Below, piece after piece: positions 53,674 to 62,549 of a stretch of DNA of 64,000 nt. Positions within the stretch are counted from its first letter, which is position 1. Every line of letters starts with the position of its first letter. This DNA comes from Stappia sp. WLB 29 (lineage in GTDB: Bacteria; Pseudomonadota; Alphaproteobacteria; Rhizobiales; Stappiaceae), in assembly GCF_023507705.1 (NCBI RefSeq), contig NZ_JALBGD010000007.1, positions 124,001 through 188,000 on the forward strand, read 5' to 3'. The notes under the pieces were generated by a model. The model searched no databases and had not been told where the DNA came from. It saw only the letters and a program-made list of their open reading frames with translations. The translations under genes were made by a program, and so were the position numbers.

Positions 53674-55496
53674 ACGCACCCGTTCTCATGCGCACGGGCT
53701 TCACCCCGGCCAGCCTGGACGAGAAGGCCCGCACGGTGGAGCTGATCGCCTCCACCGGCGCGGGCGTGACCCGGCACGATGCCGCCGGCCCCTTCACCGA
53801 ACTCCTGACCGTCTCCGGCGCTGCCATCGACCTGGCCCGCCTGGAGGGCATGCCGCTTCTCGACAGTCACCGGCAGGACGGGCTGGAAAGCGTGCTCGGC
53901 GTTGTCCTGGCCGCCCGCATCGAGGCGGGCAAGCTGGTGGTCAAGGTCCGCATTTCCCCGCGCCACGAGGCCATCTGGGCCGATGTGCGCGACGGGATCA
54001 TCCGCAACGTATCGGTCGGCTATCTCCCGAAGAGCTGGCGCGACGGCAAGGACCCGAACACGGGCGCGAGGGTCCGCACCGTCACCCATTGGGAGCTACG
54101 CGAAGTCAGCCTTGTGGCGGTCGGAGCCGACCCGGCCGCACGAACCCGAGGAACCGGAATGCCCGAAACGCAGAACCAGCCGGAAGCGCCCCCGGCAACC
54201 ACAACGACCACCACGACCGGCACGCCGCCGGTGCAGGAGACGACCCGCGCGGCCGTCAACCAGGAGATCCGGGCACTTGCCGTCACCTTCGATCTCGGCA
54301 GCGACTGGGCAAACGACCAGATCGACCGCGGCGCGAGCGAGGGCGAGGCCCGATCCGCGGCGCTGGAGCGGCTGCGCACCGCACGCGAGCGGGCGCCGGT
54401 GGCACGCACCAGCAACATGGTGCACCACGACGACCCGGCCACCCTCGCCACCCGCATGGGCGAAGCGGTCTATGCCACCCGCGTGAACCCGGCGCACAAG
54501 CTGTCCGACCAGGCCCGCGCCTTCACCGGCATGACCACGCTGGACATGGCGCGCGACTGCCTGCAGCGGGCGGGGGTCTCCACCACCGGCCTGCTGCCGG
54601 CCGACACGATCACCCGCGCGCTGCACACCACCAGCGACTTCCCGGCGATCTTCGCCGACACGGCCAATCGCACCATGCGGGCCGCCTACCAGTCCGCACC
54701 GGCCACCTTGAAGCGGCTGGCCCGGCAGACCAGCCACAAGGATTTCCGCGCCAAGACCAAGGTGCAGGCGGCCGACATGGCCAAGCTGGAGAAGGTGAAC
54801 GAGCACGGCGAGTTCAAGAGCTCCGGCTTTGTCGAGGCCAAGGAAACCTACGCCATCGGCACCTACGGCACGATTGTCGGCCTGACCCGCCAGGCCCTCG
54901 TCAACGACGACCTGGGAGCCTTCACCGATCTTGCCGGCAAGCTCGGCCTCGCCTCTTCCGAGTTCGAGGCGCAATTCCTGGTCGACCTGCTGACCGTCGG
55001 CGGCGGCCTCGGCCCGGTCATGGGCGACGGCAAGGCCGTGTTCCATGCCGATCACGGGAACGTTGCGGCGGCCGGCGCGCCGATCTCCAAGGAAACGCTG
55101 TCGGCGGCGCGTCTCGCCATGCGCCGACAGAAGGGCATCAACGGCCGGCCGATCGCCATTGCCCCGAAGTTCCTGGTGGTGCCGCCGGAGCTGGAGACAC
55201 AGGCGGAAGAGATCCTGGCGGCCATCCAGCCGACCAAGACCGATGACGTCAACGTCTTCGGCGGCAAACTGGAATTGGTGGTGGAGGCCCGCCTTACCGA
55301 CGTGAACCGCTGGTACGTCGCGGCCGATCCGGCGACCGTCGAGGGGCTGGAATATGCCTACCTGATGGGCTCCGAAGGTCCGCAGACCGAAAGCCGGGCC
55401 GGCTTCGAGGTGGACGGCGTGGAAGTCAAGGTTCGCCTGGACTACGGCGCGTCCTTCCTCGACTGGCGCGGCTGGTACACGAACGCGGGCGCGTGA
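53670..55496 (+). CDS. Prohead protease/major capsid protein fusion
   Basis: A 608-residue protein. Residues 1-165 are an HK97-type prohead protease with the His (LLDSHRQDGLESVLG) and Ser (NVSVGY) of that fold and the closing ELREVSLVAVGADP. A proline/threonine linker near 170-190 (scaffold-like) leads to a major capsid domain of the Mu gpT/HK97-like kind from about 240 to the end (FPAIFADTANRTMRAAYQ; EFEAQFLVDLL; SFLDWRGWYTN). Protease, scaffold and capsid in one chain are known from phages; processing should release mature capsid. Confidence 0.88.
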   Translation: MNAPVLMRTGFTPASLDEKARTVELIASTGAGVTRHDAAGPFTELLTVSGAAIDLARLEGMPLLDSHRQDGLESVLGVVLAARIEAGKLVVKVRISPRHEAIWADVRDGIIRNVSVGYLPKSWRDGKDPNTGARVRTVTHWELREVSLVAVGADPAARTRGTGMPETQNQPEAPPATTTTTTTGTPPVQETTRAAVNQEIRALAVTFDLGSDWANDQIDRGASEGEARSAALERLRTARERAPVARTSNMVHHDDPATLATRMGEAVYATRVNPAHKLSDQARAFTGMTTLDMARDCLQRAGVSTTGLLPADTITRALHTTSDFPAIFADTANRTMRAAYQSAPATLKRLARQTSHKDFRAKTKVQAADMAKLEKVNEHGEFKSSGFVEAKETYAIGTYGTIVGLTRQALVNDDLGAFTDLAGKLGLASSEFEAQFLVDLLTVGGGLGPVMGDGKAVFHADHGNVAAAGAPISKETLSAARLAMRRQKGINGRPIAIAPKFLVVPPELETQAEEILAAIQPTKTDDVNVFGGKLELVVEARLTDVNRWYVAADPATVEGLEYAYLMGSEGPQTESRAGFEVDGVEVKVRLDYGASFLDWRGWYTNAGA

Positions 55497-55711
55497 TGGC
55501 GGCCCTTTCCGAACTGGCCGACCGGCTGGAGCGGCTGCGCAAGCTCCGCTCCAGCGGGCGCCGGGCGGCCGAAAGCGAGGGCGAAAAGGTCGAATACCGC
55601 AGCGATGCCGAGTTGGCCGCCGCGATTGCCGACCTGGAACGCCAGATCGCCGCGCAAGCCGGCAAACCGCCCGTGCGGGTGGTCTACATCAACTCTTCGA
55701 AAGGCACATGA
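55496..55711 (+). CDS. gpW-like head-tail joining protein
   Basis: A 71-residue protein (two helices, then KVEYRSDAELAAAIADLERQIAA), the pattern of gpW-type proteins that close the filled head and prepare it for tail attachment. Start ATG overlaps the capsid stop by one base (GTG 55493 is an alternative). Its presence fits a head that must accept a tail from elsewhere. Confidence 0.6.
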   Translation: MAALSELADRLERLRKLRSSGRRAAESEGEKVEYRSDAELAAAIADLERQIAAQAGKPPVRVVYINSSKGT

Positions 55712-56049
55712 CCATGAAGAACTTCGTGCAGCCTGGGAACTACGTCACCGTCACCGCGCCCGCCGGCGGCCTGTCTTCCGGGGAAGGCGTGCTGGTCGGC
55801 CACCTGTTCGGCGTGGCCGCCACCACGGCGGCGGAAGGGGCGGAAGTCGAGATCGCCACCAATGGCGTCTACGACTTGGCCAAGGACGACACGGCGGCCT
55901 TCACGGCCGGCGCGCCGGCCTACTGGGACGACGCCAACAAGGTGGTCACGGCCACGGCGACCGACAACCTTCGCATCGGCACGGCGCTTGTCGCCGCTGC
56001 CACGGCGGCCACCGTCGGCCGCATCCTCATCACCGGACACGCGATCTAG
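55708..56049 (+). CDS. DUF2190 capsid-associated protein
   Basis: A 113-residue protein (FVQPGNYVTVTAPAGGLSSGEGVLVGHLFGVAATTAAEGAEVEI...ALVAAATAATVGRILI). DUF2190 proteins lie by capsid genes and resemble lambda gpD decoration proteins. The ATGA overlap with the gpW-like stop ties it to the head operon. Confidence 0.85.
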   Translation: MTMKNFVQPGNYVTVTAPAGGLSSGEGVLVGHLFGVAATTAAEGAEVEIATNGVYDLAKDDTAAFTAGAPAYWDDANKVVTATATDNLRIGTALVAAATAATVGRILITGHAI

Positions 56050-56156
56050 CGGCGGGTGTGGGATGGGCGGCGCGGTCCCGCCTCAAGCCCCTGCCTGCCG
56101 CCGCTGGGATTCCTTCAGGCAGGGGCAGACCGCCTTCAACAATTCGAGGTCGAGCG

Positions 56157-56354
56157 ATGCGCGGAAAACCATCTTTCAGACAATCCGACCTGACCCGCGC
56201 CGCGAAGGGCCTCAAGGCCGCAGGCGTGGAGGTCAGCCGCGTGGAGATCGAGCCGAGCGGGCGCATCGTTCTGCACACCGACGGCGATAACGAGCCGGAG
56301 GCCGTTTCGGCCCTGGATGCATGGAAGAGGAAGCGGGATGCGCGTCCGGCTTAA
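56157..56354 (+). CDS. Small protein upstream of the integrase
   Basis: A 65-residue protein (RQSDLTRAAKGLKAAGVEVSRVEIEPSGRIVLHTDG) overlapping the integrase start by 17 bases. This short form is common just upstream of phage integrases in alphaproteobacteria; a role as excision-related factor is possible but no HTH is obvious. Confidence 0.7.
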   Translation: MRGKPSFRQSDLTRAAKGLKAAGVEVSRVEIEPSGRIVLHTDGDNEPEAVSALDAWKRKRDARPA

Positions 56355-57420
56355 AGGCGTCAACACGATCCGCAAGCGGCGGAAGGACGGCACGGTCACG
56401 GTCTATCGCTACCACCGCGCCACCGGCCATCCGCTTCGCGGCGAGCCGGGCTCTCCGGAGTTTCTGGCTTCCATGCACGAGGCCGGCCAGCTCCAGCTTT
56501 CCCGTCACGACGGAAGCGTCATCGGCCTTATCCGGCACTACACGCTGTCGGATGACTTTGCCGGCAAGGCGGAAGCGACCAAGCGGGAATATCGGCGGAT
56601 CCTGACCAAGGTGGAAGGCGAATTCGGCGACATGCCCATTGAGGCGCTCGACGACCCGCGCGTGCGTCAGGAGCTGCTGGCATGGCGTGCGCGCGTTGCC
56701 GAGGAATCGGGACCGCGCGAGGGCGATAATCGCCTGTCCATCGTCTCTTCAATGCTGACCTGGGCGCGCGAGAACGGGCACATTCTTCATAACCACGTCA
56801 TCGGCTTCAAGCGCCTGTACAGGAGCAATCGCGCCGATGCCATCTGGCAGCCCGCCCATGTCGAGGCCTTTTGTGCGGTCGCGCCTGTCGAGTTGCAGCG
56901 CGTCCTGGTCCTGGCGCTCCACACTGGGCAGCGCCAAGGCGATATCCTCGCCCTGTCGTGGACCAACTACGATGGCCGATACATCTCAATTCGGCAGAAC
57001 AAGACCGGCGCGCGGGTGGAAATCCCCTGCACGGCAACGCTCAAGACCATGCTGGATGGACTGCCGAAAACGGCAAATGTGATCCTGACCACCAAGACCG
57101 GCCGGCCGTGGACGGCCTATCATTTTCGCCATGCGTGGAAGGCTGCTGCTGCCAAGGCCGGCATTGAAGGCCTACACTTTCACGACCTTCGCGGCACCGC
57201 TGTCACGCGGCTTGCCGAGGCCGGCTGCACGCTTCCGGAAATCGCGGCCATCACCGGGCATTCGCTGCGGTCGGTGAACTCGATTCTTGAAAAGTATCTG
57301 TCACGCACGCGGCATCTGGCCGACCAGGCAATTGCCCGTCTGGAGAACAGACCGCGACCGGAATTTGCAAACCTGCTGCAAACTTCGGCTGATCCCGTCA
57401 ACGGGAGGAATGCTAAGTGA
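56338..57420 (+). CDS. Tyrosine recombinase (integrase) of the satellite
   Basis: A 360-residue site-specific recombinase. After a DNA-binding N-terminal half, the catalytic set is complete: Arg in TGQRQGD (near 199), Lys in NKTGARVE, HDLRGT (near 282), GHS (near 307) and Tyr in EKYLSRT (near 320). It ends ten bases from the tRNA-Arg/att repeat, the normal place for an integrase acting on that tRNA. The ATG at 56338 (MRVRLKGV) is chosen. Confidence 0.95.
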   Translation: MRVRLKGVNTIRKRRKDGTVTVYRYHRATGHPLRGEPGSPEFLASMHEAGQLQLSRHDGSVIGLIRHYTLSDDFAGKAEATKREYRRILTKVEGEFGDMPIEALDDPRVRQELLAWRARVAEESGPREGDNRLSIVSSMLTWARENGHILHNHVIGFKRLYRSNRADAIWQPAHVEAFCAVAPVELQRVLVLALHTGQRQGDILALSWTNYDGRYISIRQNKTGARVEIPCTATLKTMLDGLPKTANVILTTKTGRPWTAYHFRHAWKAAAAKAGIEGLHFHDLRGTAVTRLAEAGCTLPEIAAITGHSLRSVNSILEKYLSRTRHLADQAIARLENRPRPEFANLLQTSADPVNGRNAK

Positions 57421-57429
57421 TTGGGAAAT

Positions 57430-57475
57430 ATGGCGCACCGGGGAAGATTCGAACTCCCGACCCCCAGATTCGTAG
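57430..57475. repeat. Right attachment repeat (attR), within tRNA-Arg
   Basis: A 46-base copy identical to 45345-45390. Here it forms the 3' half of the intact tRNA-Arg gene, so the satellite restores or leaves the tRNA whole. Confidence 0.9.
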
Positions 57476-57507
57476 TCTGGTGCTCTATCCAGCTGAGCTA
57501 CCGGTGC
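57431..57507 (-). tRNA. tRNA-Arg (anticodon ACG)
   Basis: Minus-strand 77 bases fold as a cloverleaf: acceptor GCACCGG/CCGGTGC with encoded CCA, D arm AGCTCAGCTGGATAGAGCA, anticodon stem CCAGA/TCTGG with loop CTACGAA, and T arm GGGAGTTCGAATCTTCC. ACG reads CGN arginine codons (with inosine). It is the integration site of the satellite. Confidence 0.96.
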
Positions 57508-57696
57508 TTAGGCCATCATGCCGCCGTACCAGACACAACTGTCAGGCACGAGGCGAGGCGGTCCGTCCGTGGCATCGCCTCCGGACAGGGCGCTACCTCT
57601 ACTCTGGTCCTTTGAGGATTGCAAGCGAGGGCGCGCGTTTTTTCTCCGACTTTTTTGCCTCCCCCCACAGCCTGTTGATAAGCTGTCGGGACAAGC

Positions 57697-59367
57697 TCAG
57701 CCGCTGCGGTCGAGCGAAGCGGAAAGCGGCCCGGTTTCCGCCGGTTCGCGATCCTCGCCCGGCTGTTCGAGGGGACCGTCCGGCGCAGCCCGCGGCAGGC
57801 GGATCTCGAACTCGGCGCCCGGCCCCGCCCGCTCCGCCAGGCTGATCTCGCCGCCATGGGCGCGCACCAGCTCGGCGGCGATCGCCAGCCCCAGGCCGGT
57901 GCCGCCGCGCCTGGCGGCAGACTGGAACGGACGGAAAAGCTTCTCGCGCAGGGCCGGCGGCACGCCGGGCCCGGTGTCGCGCACCCTGACCACCACCTCC
58001 CCGGCGCGGCAGTCGGCCTCGACGATCACGCGGCGCACCAGCATGTCCGAGCCCGACTGCTGCAGCGCCTGGACGGCGTTGCGACACAGGTTCATGAGCA
58101 CGCGGAACAGCTGCTCGGGATCGGCCTCGACCTCGGCCCCCTCCTCCACCCGGTTCTCGAAGGCGACCGCCCCGTCGCCCGACAGGCCCAGCACCTCGCC
58201 GACATCGCGCACCAGGAGGTCGAGCCGCACCACCCGGCGCCGCAGCGGCGCCTCGCGGGCGCTGCCATAGGCCAGCACCGAGCTGGTATAGCCGACGGCA
58301 CGGTCCAGCGTGGCGATGATCTTCGGCGCCAGCCGCTGCACGGTCGGGTCGGCGACCTGCTCCAGGCGCTCGGAAAACAGCTGCGCGGAGGCGAGAAGGT
58401 TGCGCAGGTCGTGGTTGATCTTGGAAACGGCGAGGCCGAGATCGGCAAGTTGGCGCCGGCTCTGCAGCGTCTCCGTCAGCGTCGCCTGCATGGCGGCCAG
58501 GCTGTGCTCGGCATCGCCCACCTCGTCGTCGCGGCGCGAAGGCTCGATGATCAGGTCGGTGTCCTCGGGCGAGGCCTGGAAGCGGGCCATCGAGCGCGTC
58601 AGCCGCTGCATCGGCCGCACGAGCAGCCAGCGCAGCGACAGGTAGACCAGCGTCGCGGTGATCGCCGAGATCACCAGCGAGAGCGCCAGGATGCGCACGG
58701 AAAAGGCCAGCATCGCGTTGCGCAGCTTGGCTTCCGGCATGACGATGTCGACCCGTCCGCCGATGCCCATCTGCGTGGGGCCGATCACGCGCATCTGCCC
58801 CTCGCCGGACGACAGCAGGATGGCGAAGCTCTCCAGCACCGACGTCATCGCATCGGCCTGGCCCATGTCGACCGTGCGGTCGACCTCGCCGGGCGTCTCG
58901 ACCATGGCGATCAGCCGGCGGCGCTCGCCCTCGTCGAGGGCGACGGCCAGTGCGCCGGTGGCGCGCAGCAGCTCCGCCTGCACCGCCGGGGACACCATGT
59001 CGGTCTCCACCAGCACGCTGGCGGCAACGCCGGCGATGGTCAGCTTGTCGGTGAGCCAGGTATTGCGGAAATTGGCGACGGAGGGAACGAAGATCAGCAC
59101 TTCGCTCAGCATCACGAAGAGCACGGTGAGGATCAGCAGCTTGCCCGACAACCCGCCCCAGCGGCGCCGGCGCCGCCCCTCCGTGACCTTTACGCCCTGC
59201 GGGGCCGCGCGCAGGCCTGCCGCCGGCGCGGATCGGTCATGCGCCGCTGCGTCCCGGCGGGACGTTTCGTCGTGATGCGGTGCGCTCAAAGGCCACCCTG
59301 TCGCTGCTCTGCCGTCCGGCCTGCCTGCCGGACGGGCCGAAACGGTCCGCCCCGTTTGCCGGCACAA
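57697..59367 (-). CDS. Membrane sensor histidine kinase
   Basis: Up to 556 residues. A first membrane helix (GKLLILTVLFVMLSEVLIFVPS) and a second (ILALSLVISAITATLVYLSL) enclose a periplasmic sensor part. A HAMP segment follows, then a DHp region (SKINHDLRNLLASAQLF) and an ATPase with N-box NLCRNAVQAL, DTGPGV and GGTGLGLAIA. The start is uncertain: only a TTG is found at 59367 and the first 60 residues are unlike the family, so the real start may be later. No response regulator is adjacent. Confidence 0.85.
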   Translation of the reverse strand: MCRQTGRTVSARPAGRPDGRAATGWPLSAPHHDETSRRDAAAHDRSAPAAGLRAAPQGVKVTEGRRRRRWGGLSGKLLILTVLFVMLSEVLIFVPSVANFRNTWLTDKLTIAGVAASVLVETDMVSPAVQAELLRATGALAVALDEGERRRLIAMVETPGEVDRTVDMGQADAMTSVLESFAILLSSGEGQMRVIGPTQMGIGGRVDIVMPEAKLRNAMLAFSVRILALSLVISAITATLVYLSLRWLLVRPMQRLTRSMARFQASPEDTDLIIEPSRRDDEVGDAEHSLAAMQATLTETLQSRRQLADLGLAVSKINHDLRNLLASAQLFSERLEQVADPTVQRLAPKIIATLDRAVGYTSSVLAYGSAREAPLRRRVVRLDLLVRDVGEVLGLSGDGAVAFENRVEEGAEVEADPEQLFRVLMNLCRNAVQALQQSGSDMLVRRVIVEADCRAGEVVVRVRDTGPGVPPALREKLFRPFQSAARRGGTGLGLAIAAELVRAHGGEISLAERAGPGAEFEIRLPRAAPDGPLEQPGEDREPAETGPLSASLDRSG

Positions 59368-59391
59368 GACCCGCCCGACCGCCCGTCCGCC

Positions 59392-60822
59392 TCAGCCGAA
59401 CCGGGCGAGGAAGCGAACGAGGCGGCGAATCCACGGGTTGCGCGCACTGTCAGCATAATAGGAAATCGCCGCGCGGCGAACCGCTTCCGACAGGGAAGGA
59501 TAAGGAGAGACGAAACCGGCGAGATCGCGCACGCTCAGCTTGCGGGCAACGACCAGCGACAGGAGGTTGGCGATCTCGCCCGCCTCGGCCCCGACGACGC
59601 TCGCCCCGAGGACGCGCCCGCCGCGTCCGGCGACAAGCCGCACCAGCCCGTCCGTGCGCGCTTCGGCCTGCGCCCGGTCGTTGCCGGCAAAAGCCGCCTC
59701 CAGCACCCGCACCCGCGCCGTTCCGAAGCGGGTCCGCGCCTCCTCCGCGCTCAAGCCGACATGGCCGATCTGCGGATCGGTGAAGGTCACGCGTGGGATG
59801 ATCTCGCGGTTCTCCTTCGCCGGCAGGCGGAACAGCAGCGCCCGGATGACCACCCCGGCGTGATAGCCGGCGACATGGGTGAACTGCAGGCCGCCGGCGA
59901 CGTCGCCGATGGCATAGACCCGGCGGTTGGAGCTGCGCAGGTCCGCCCCCACGGCGATGCCGCGCCGGTCGAAGGCGATGCCCGCCTCCTCCAGGCCCAG
60001 CCCCTCGACATTGGCCTTGCGGCCTGCCGCCAGCAGCAGGTGCGTACCCTCGATCTGCCGCGTCGTGTCGCCCTCTCCGATGGTCAGGCGGATCGCGCCG
60101 GGCGTGCCGGAGACGGCGGTGACGCTCGCGCCCTCCAGGATCTCGACCCCTTCGGCGCGCAGCCGCTGCAGCACGATGGCGGCCAGCTCCGGGTCCTCGC
60201 GCGGCATGGCGCTGGCCGCCTCGACGACGGTGACGCGGGCGCCGAGCCGGCGATGGGCCTGCGCCAGTTCCAGGCCGACCGGCCCGCCGCCGATCACCAG
60301 GAGATGCTGCGGGCACTCGCGCAGGGTGAAGATCGTCTCGTTGGTGTGCCAGGGCACCGTGTCGAGGCCCGGGATCGGCGGCACGAGGGGCGAGGAGCCG
60401 GTGGCGACGACGAAGCGGCGGGCGCGGATCTCCGTGTCGCCGGCCACCACCGTGCGCGGGTCGCGGAAGCGCGCCGGCGCGCGGATCACCGTGACGCCGA
60501 GGCCTTCGAAGCGCTCCTGCGAATCGTGCGGGGAAATTGCGGCGATGACCTTGCGGACATGATCGTTGACCGCGGCGAAGTCGACATCGACGCGCGGCAC
60601 GGCGATGCCGAAGCGCTCCGCCTCCTGCGCGTGGCGCGCCGCCTTGCCCGCGGCGATCAGCGCCTTGGAGGGCACGCAGCCGTAGTTCAGGCAGTCGCCG
60701 CCCATCTCCCCCTTTTCGATCAGCACGGTCTCGACCCCGAAGGCGGCAGCCGCCGCCGCGACGGAGAGCCCGCCGCTGCCGGCGCCGATGACGCAGATAT
60801 CGGGAGTGAGGAGACGGGACAT
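59392..60822 (-). CDS. FAD-dependent disulfide oxidoreductase (mercuric reductase/dihydrolipoamide dehydrogenase family)
   Basis: A 476-residue pyridine nucleotide-disulfide oxidoreductase. FAD motif CVIGAGSGGLSVA, the redox-active CLNYGCVPSKAL, an NAD motif VIGGGPVGLELAQ and YAIGDVAGG are intact. It lacks the mercuric reductase C-terminal double cysteine, and the usual catalytic HxxxxE end is replaced by a YPSLSEAVRRAA segment, as in the uncharacterised group found next to TVP38-type membrane genes. The next gene upstream encodes such a protein. Confidence 0.9.
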   Translation of the reverse strand: MSRLLTPDICVIGAGSGGLSVAAAAAAFGVETVLIEKGEMGGDCLNYGCVPSKALIAAGKAARHAQEAERFGIAVPRVDVDFAAVNDHVRKVIAAISPHDSQERFEGLGVTVIRAPARFRDPRTVVAGDTEIRARRFVVATGSSPLVPPIPGLDTVPWHTNETIFTLRECPQHLLVIGGGPVGLELAQAHRRLGARVTVVEAASAMPREDPELAAIVLQRLRAEGVEILEGASVTAVSGTPGAIRLTIGEGDTTRQIEGTHLLLAAGRKANVEGLGLEEAGIAFDRRGIAVGADLRSSNRRVYAIGDVAGGLQFTHVAGYHAGVVIRALLFRLPAKENREIIPRVTFTDPQIGHVGLSAEEARTRFGTARVRVLEAAFAGNDRAQAEARTDGLVRLVAGRGGRVLGASVVGAEAGEIANLLSLVVARKLSVRDLAGFVSPYPSLSEAVRRAAISYYADSARNPWIRRLVRFLARFG

Positions 60823-60859
60823 GCGAACCTCCTTGCAGGACGCGGAAACAGGCGCGACG

Positions 60860-61708
60860 TCAGGCTTGCGGCGGCTTGCGGCCACGCCATTTCCGCAACG
60901 CGACGGGAATGAGCGCGACCAGCCCCAGCGCGGCGAAGGCCAGCAGCAGTTTCGGCGTCACCAGCGCCGACAGCTCGATGCGGCAGGTGCCGGCCGCCGC
61001 GCAGCCGGGCGAGGCCGCCTCCTGCGCCGCGATCACGCTGTCGAGCCCGGCGCCGATGAAGGCATAGGCATAGGTGCCCGGCAGGATGCCGACGAAGGTC
61101 GCGACCAGATAGGGCTGCAGCCGCATGCCGAAGACCGCCGGGGCGACATTGACCAGCCAGAACGGGAAGACCGGGGCAAGGCGCAGGAACAGGAGATAGT
61201 GGAACGCGTCCTCGCGAAAGCCCTCCGCCAGGCGCGACAGGAACGGCCCGGCCCGTGCCGCCAGCGTCTCGCCGAGCGACAGGCGCGCGGCAAGGAAGAT
61301 CAGCCCGGCGCCCGCCGTCGCGGCAAAGGCGACCACGGTGCCGCCGAGCGCCCAGCCGAACAGGAAGCCGCCGAGCACGGTCAGCAGCGAGGCACCGGGA
61401 AAGGACAGCGCCACCGCCGCCACATAGACGGCGGCAAAGCCGGCAACGGCGGGCCACAGGTTGTCCGAGACGATCCCGGCAAGCTCCGTGCGGTGGCGGA
61501 TCAGTTCGGAGAGGCTCAGGTGCTCGTGCAGGCCGAAGGCATAGCCGAGCGCCATGGCCGCCAGGATGACCGCCAGCGGCAGGAAACGGCGCACCGACGA
61601 GCGGCGCGGAGCCGGCCCGCTCGCCTTCCCTGTCCGGCCCTCGCCGCTGTCCATAAGTCCGTCTCCCCCGTCCTGACCGACCGCAGCCTGCTTTCCTTCA
61701 GCGCGCAT
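60860..61708 (-). CDS. TVP38/TMEM64 (DedA-like) family membrane protein
   Basis: A 282-residue polytopic protein. Typical segments are FPGASLLTVLGGFLFGWALGG and FLRLAPVFPFWLVNVAPAVFGM, the re-entrant loop region of TVP38/DedA lipid transporters. ATG 61708 overlaps the DUF547 stop by 11 bases; MDSGEG at 61654 is an alternative. It sits between the DUF547 and flavoprotein genes, a recurrent neighbourhood. Confidence 0.9.
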   Translation of the reverse strand: MRAEGKQAAVGQDGGDGLMDSGEGRTGKASGPAPRRSSVRRFLPLAVILAAMALGYAFGLHEHLSLSELIRHRTELAGIVSDNLWPAVAGFAAVYVAAVALSFPGASLLTVLGGFLFGWALGGTVVAFAATAGAGLIFLAARLSLGETLAARAGPFLSRLAEGFREDAFHYLLFLRLAPVFPFWLVNVAPAVFGMRLQPYLVATFVGILPGTYAYAFIGAGLDSVIAAQEAASPGCAAAGTCRIELSALVTPKLLLAFAALGLVALIPVALRKWRGRKPPQA

Positions 61709-62549
61709 CGTTCAGCCTCCAGTCGTAGTCGTAACCGATGACCGGCGGGTTTGCATCGAGCCTTGCGGCAAGGCCTGCATCCGCATGGCTGCGCCAGTGG
61801 CGGCGCAACTCGCGCTCGCTGCCGAAATCCTCGTCGAACCAGCTGTAGATGCGCGACACGCGCAGGCCCTCGGCCCGCGCCTCCACCCCGCGCGGATGGT
61901 TGACGAAGGCGCGTGCCCCCTCGTCCAGCATCCGCTCCAGGTCGCGGGCGCGATAGGCGCGCCGTGCGAGGTTGGGGCAGCCGATGGAGGCGCAGTTGAT
62001 GGCATAGTGCACCCGCGGCTCGCGCCAGCGCTTTCGCAGGATCTCGTGCTCGATGCCGTCGAGCGACAGGTCCCGCCCCTCCACGCGCACCAGGGTTTTG
62101 CGCCAGGGGCCGCGGGAGAAGAATCCGCCGCCCAGATTGATGTCGCGGATCGAGGCGACCGGATAATGGGCGAGCACCACCTGCAGCGTGACCGCATTGT
62201 AGAGATTGACCCAGTAGGCGAAGGCCTCGTCGCGCGGCAGGCGCGAGGCGGCGAGCCCGGCCAGACTTTCGATGTAGCGGTCGAGCGCTGTGCGCCCCTC
62301 CTCGCGAAAGCGCGCGTAGCGCACCCGGTTGAGGCCGTCGCCGCCCGCCACCACGTAGCGCTGCAGCAGCTCGGTGAAGGCCTCGTGCGAGGGCGCGGCC
62401 GCCTCGGCGCGCCGCGTGCCGGCAAGGGCCGCAGCACCGATTCCGGCGATCACCATGCGGCGCGACAGGGGGCGGCGCGACAGGGGCGTGCCGCCAACAT
62501 CGTTGGCAGCGTCCGCCTGCGTCTTCCCGATCCTTCGCCTCCAAGCCAT
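61698..62549 (-). CDS. DUF547-domain protein with twin-arginine signal
   Basis: A 283-residue protein. A twin-arginine signal (SRRMVIAGIGAAALAG, ending RRAEA) precedes a DUF547 domain (AFAYWVNLYNAVTLQVVLAHYP; INCASIGCPNLARRAY; FVNHPRG; YSWFDEDFG). DUF547 has a Cys/His arrangement reminiscent of thiol hydrolases, but its role is unknown. The ATG at 62549 is the family-like start. It leads the three-gene leftward operon with TVP38 and the flavoprotein. Confidence 0.88.
   Translation of the reverse strand: MAWRRRIGKTQADAANDVGGTPLSRRPLSRRMVIAGIGAAALAGTRRAEAAAPSHEAFTELLQRYVVAGGDGLNRVRYARFREEGRTALDRYIESLAGLAASRLPRDEAFAYWVNLYNAVTLQVVLAHYPVASIRDINLGGGFFSRGPWRKTLVRVEGRDLSLDGIEHEILRKRWREPRVHYAINCASIGCPNLARRAYRARDLERMLDEGARAFVNHPRGVEARAEGLRVSRIYSWFDEDFGSERELRRHWRSHADAGLAARLDANPPVIGYDYDWRLNDAR

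Larger units (their letters stand above)
45345..57475 (+). mobile_element. Integrated capsid-forming phage satellite (cf-PICI-like)
   Basis: About 12.1 kb between 46-bp repeats at a tRNA-Arg. It carries a tyrosine integrase next to the tRNA, a primase-helicase with an iteron-like array, an Xre regulator, both terminase subunits, portal, protease-capsid fusion, gpW-like and DUF2190 proteins. No tail, tape-measure, baseplate, holin or endolysin genes exist, and every gene looks intact. Capsid-forming PICIs have this content and take tails from helper phages. A prophage that lost its late half is the alternative. Confidence 0.75.

Noticed and set aside
45345-57475. Gene transfer agent cluster or complete prophage
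   Set aside because: Integrase, att repeats and a replication module exclude a GTA; absence of tail and lysis genes excludes a complete prophage.
57856-60912. Open frame of 1018 codons on the plus strand
   Set aside because: It is the antisense of the sensor kinase and flavoprotein genes; the composition is His/Arg/Gly-rich shadow typical of GC-rich DNA and it has no motifs.
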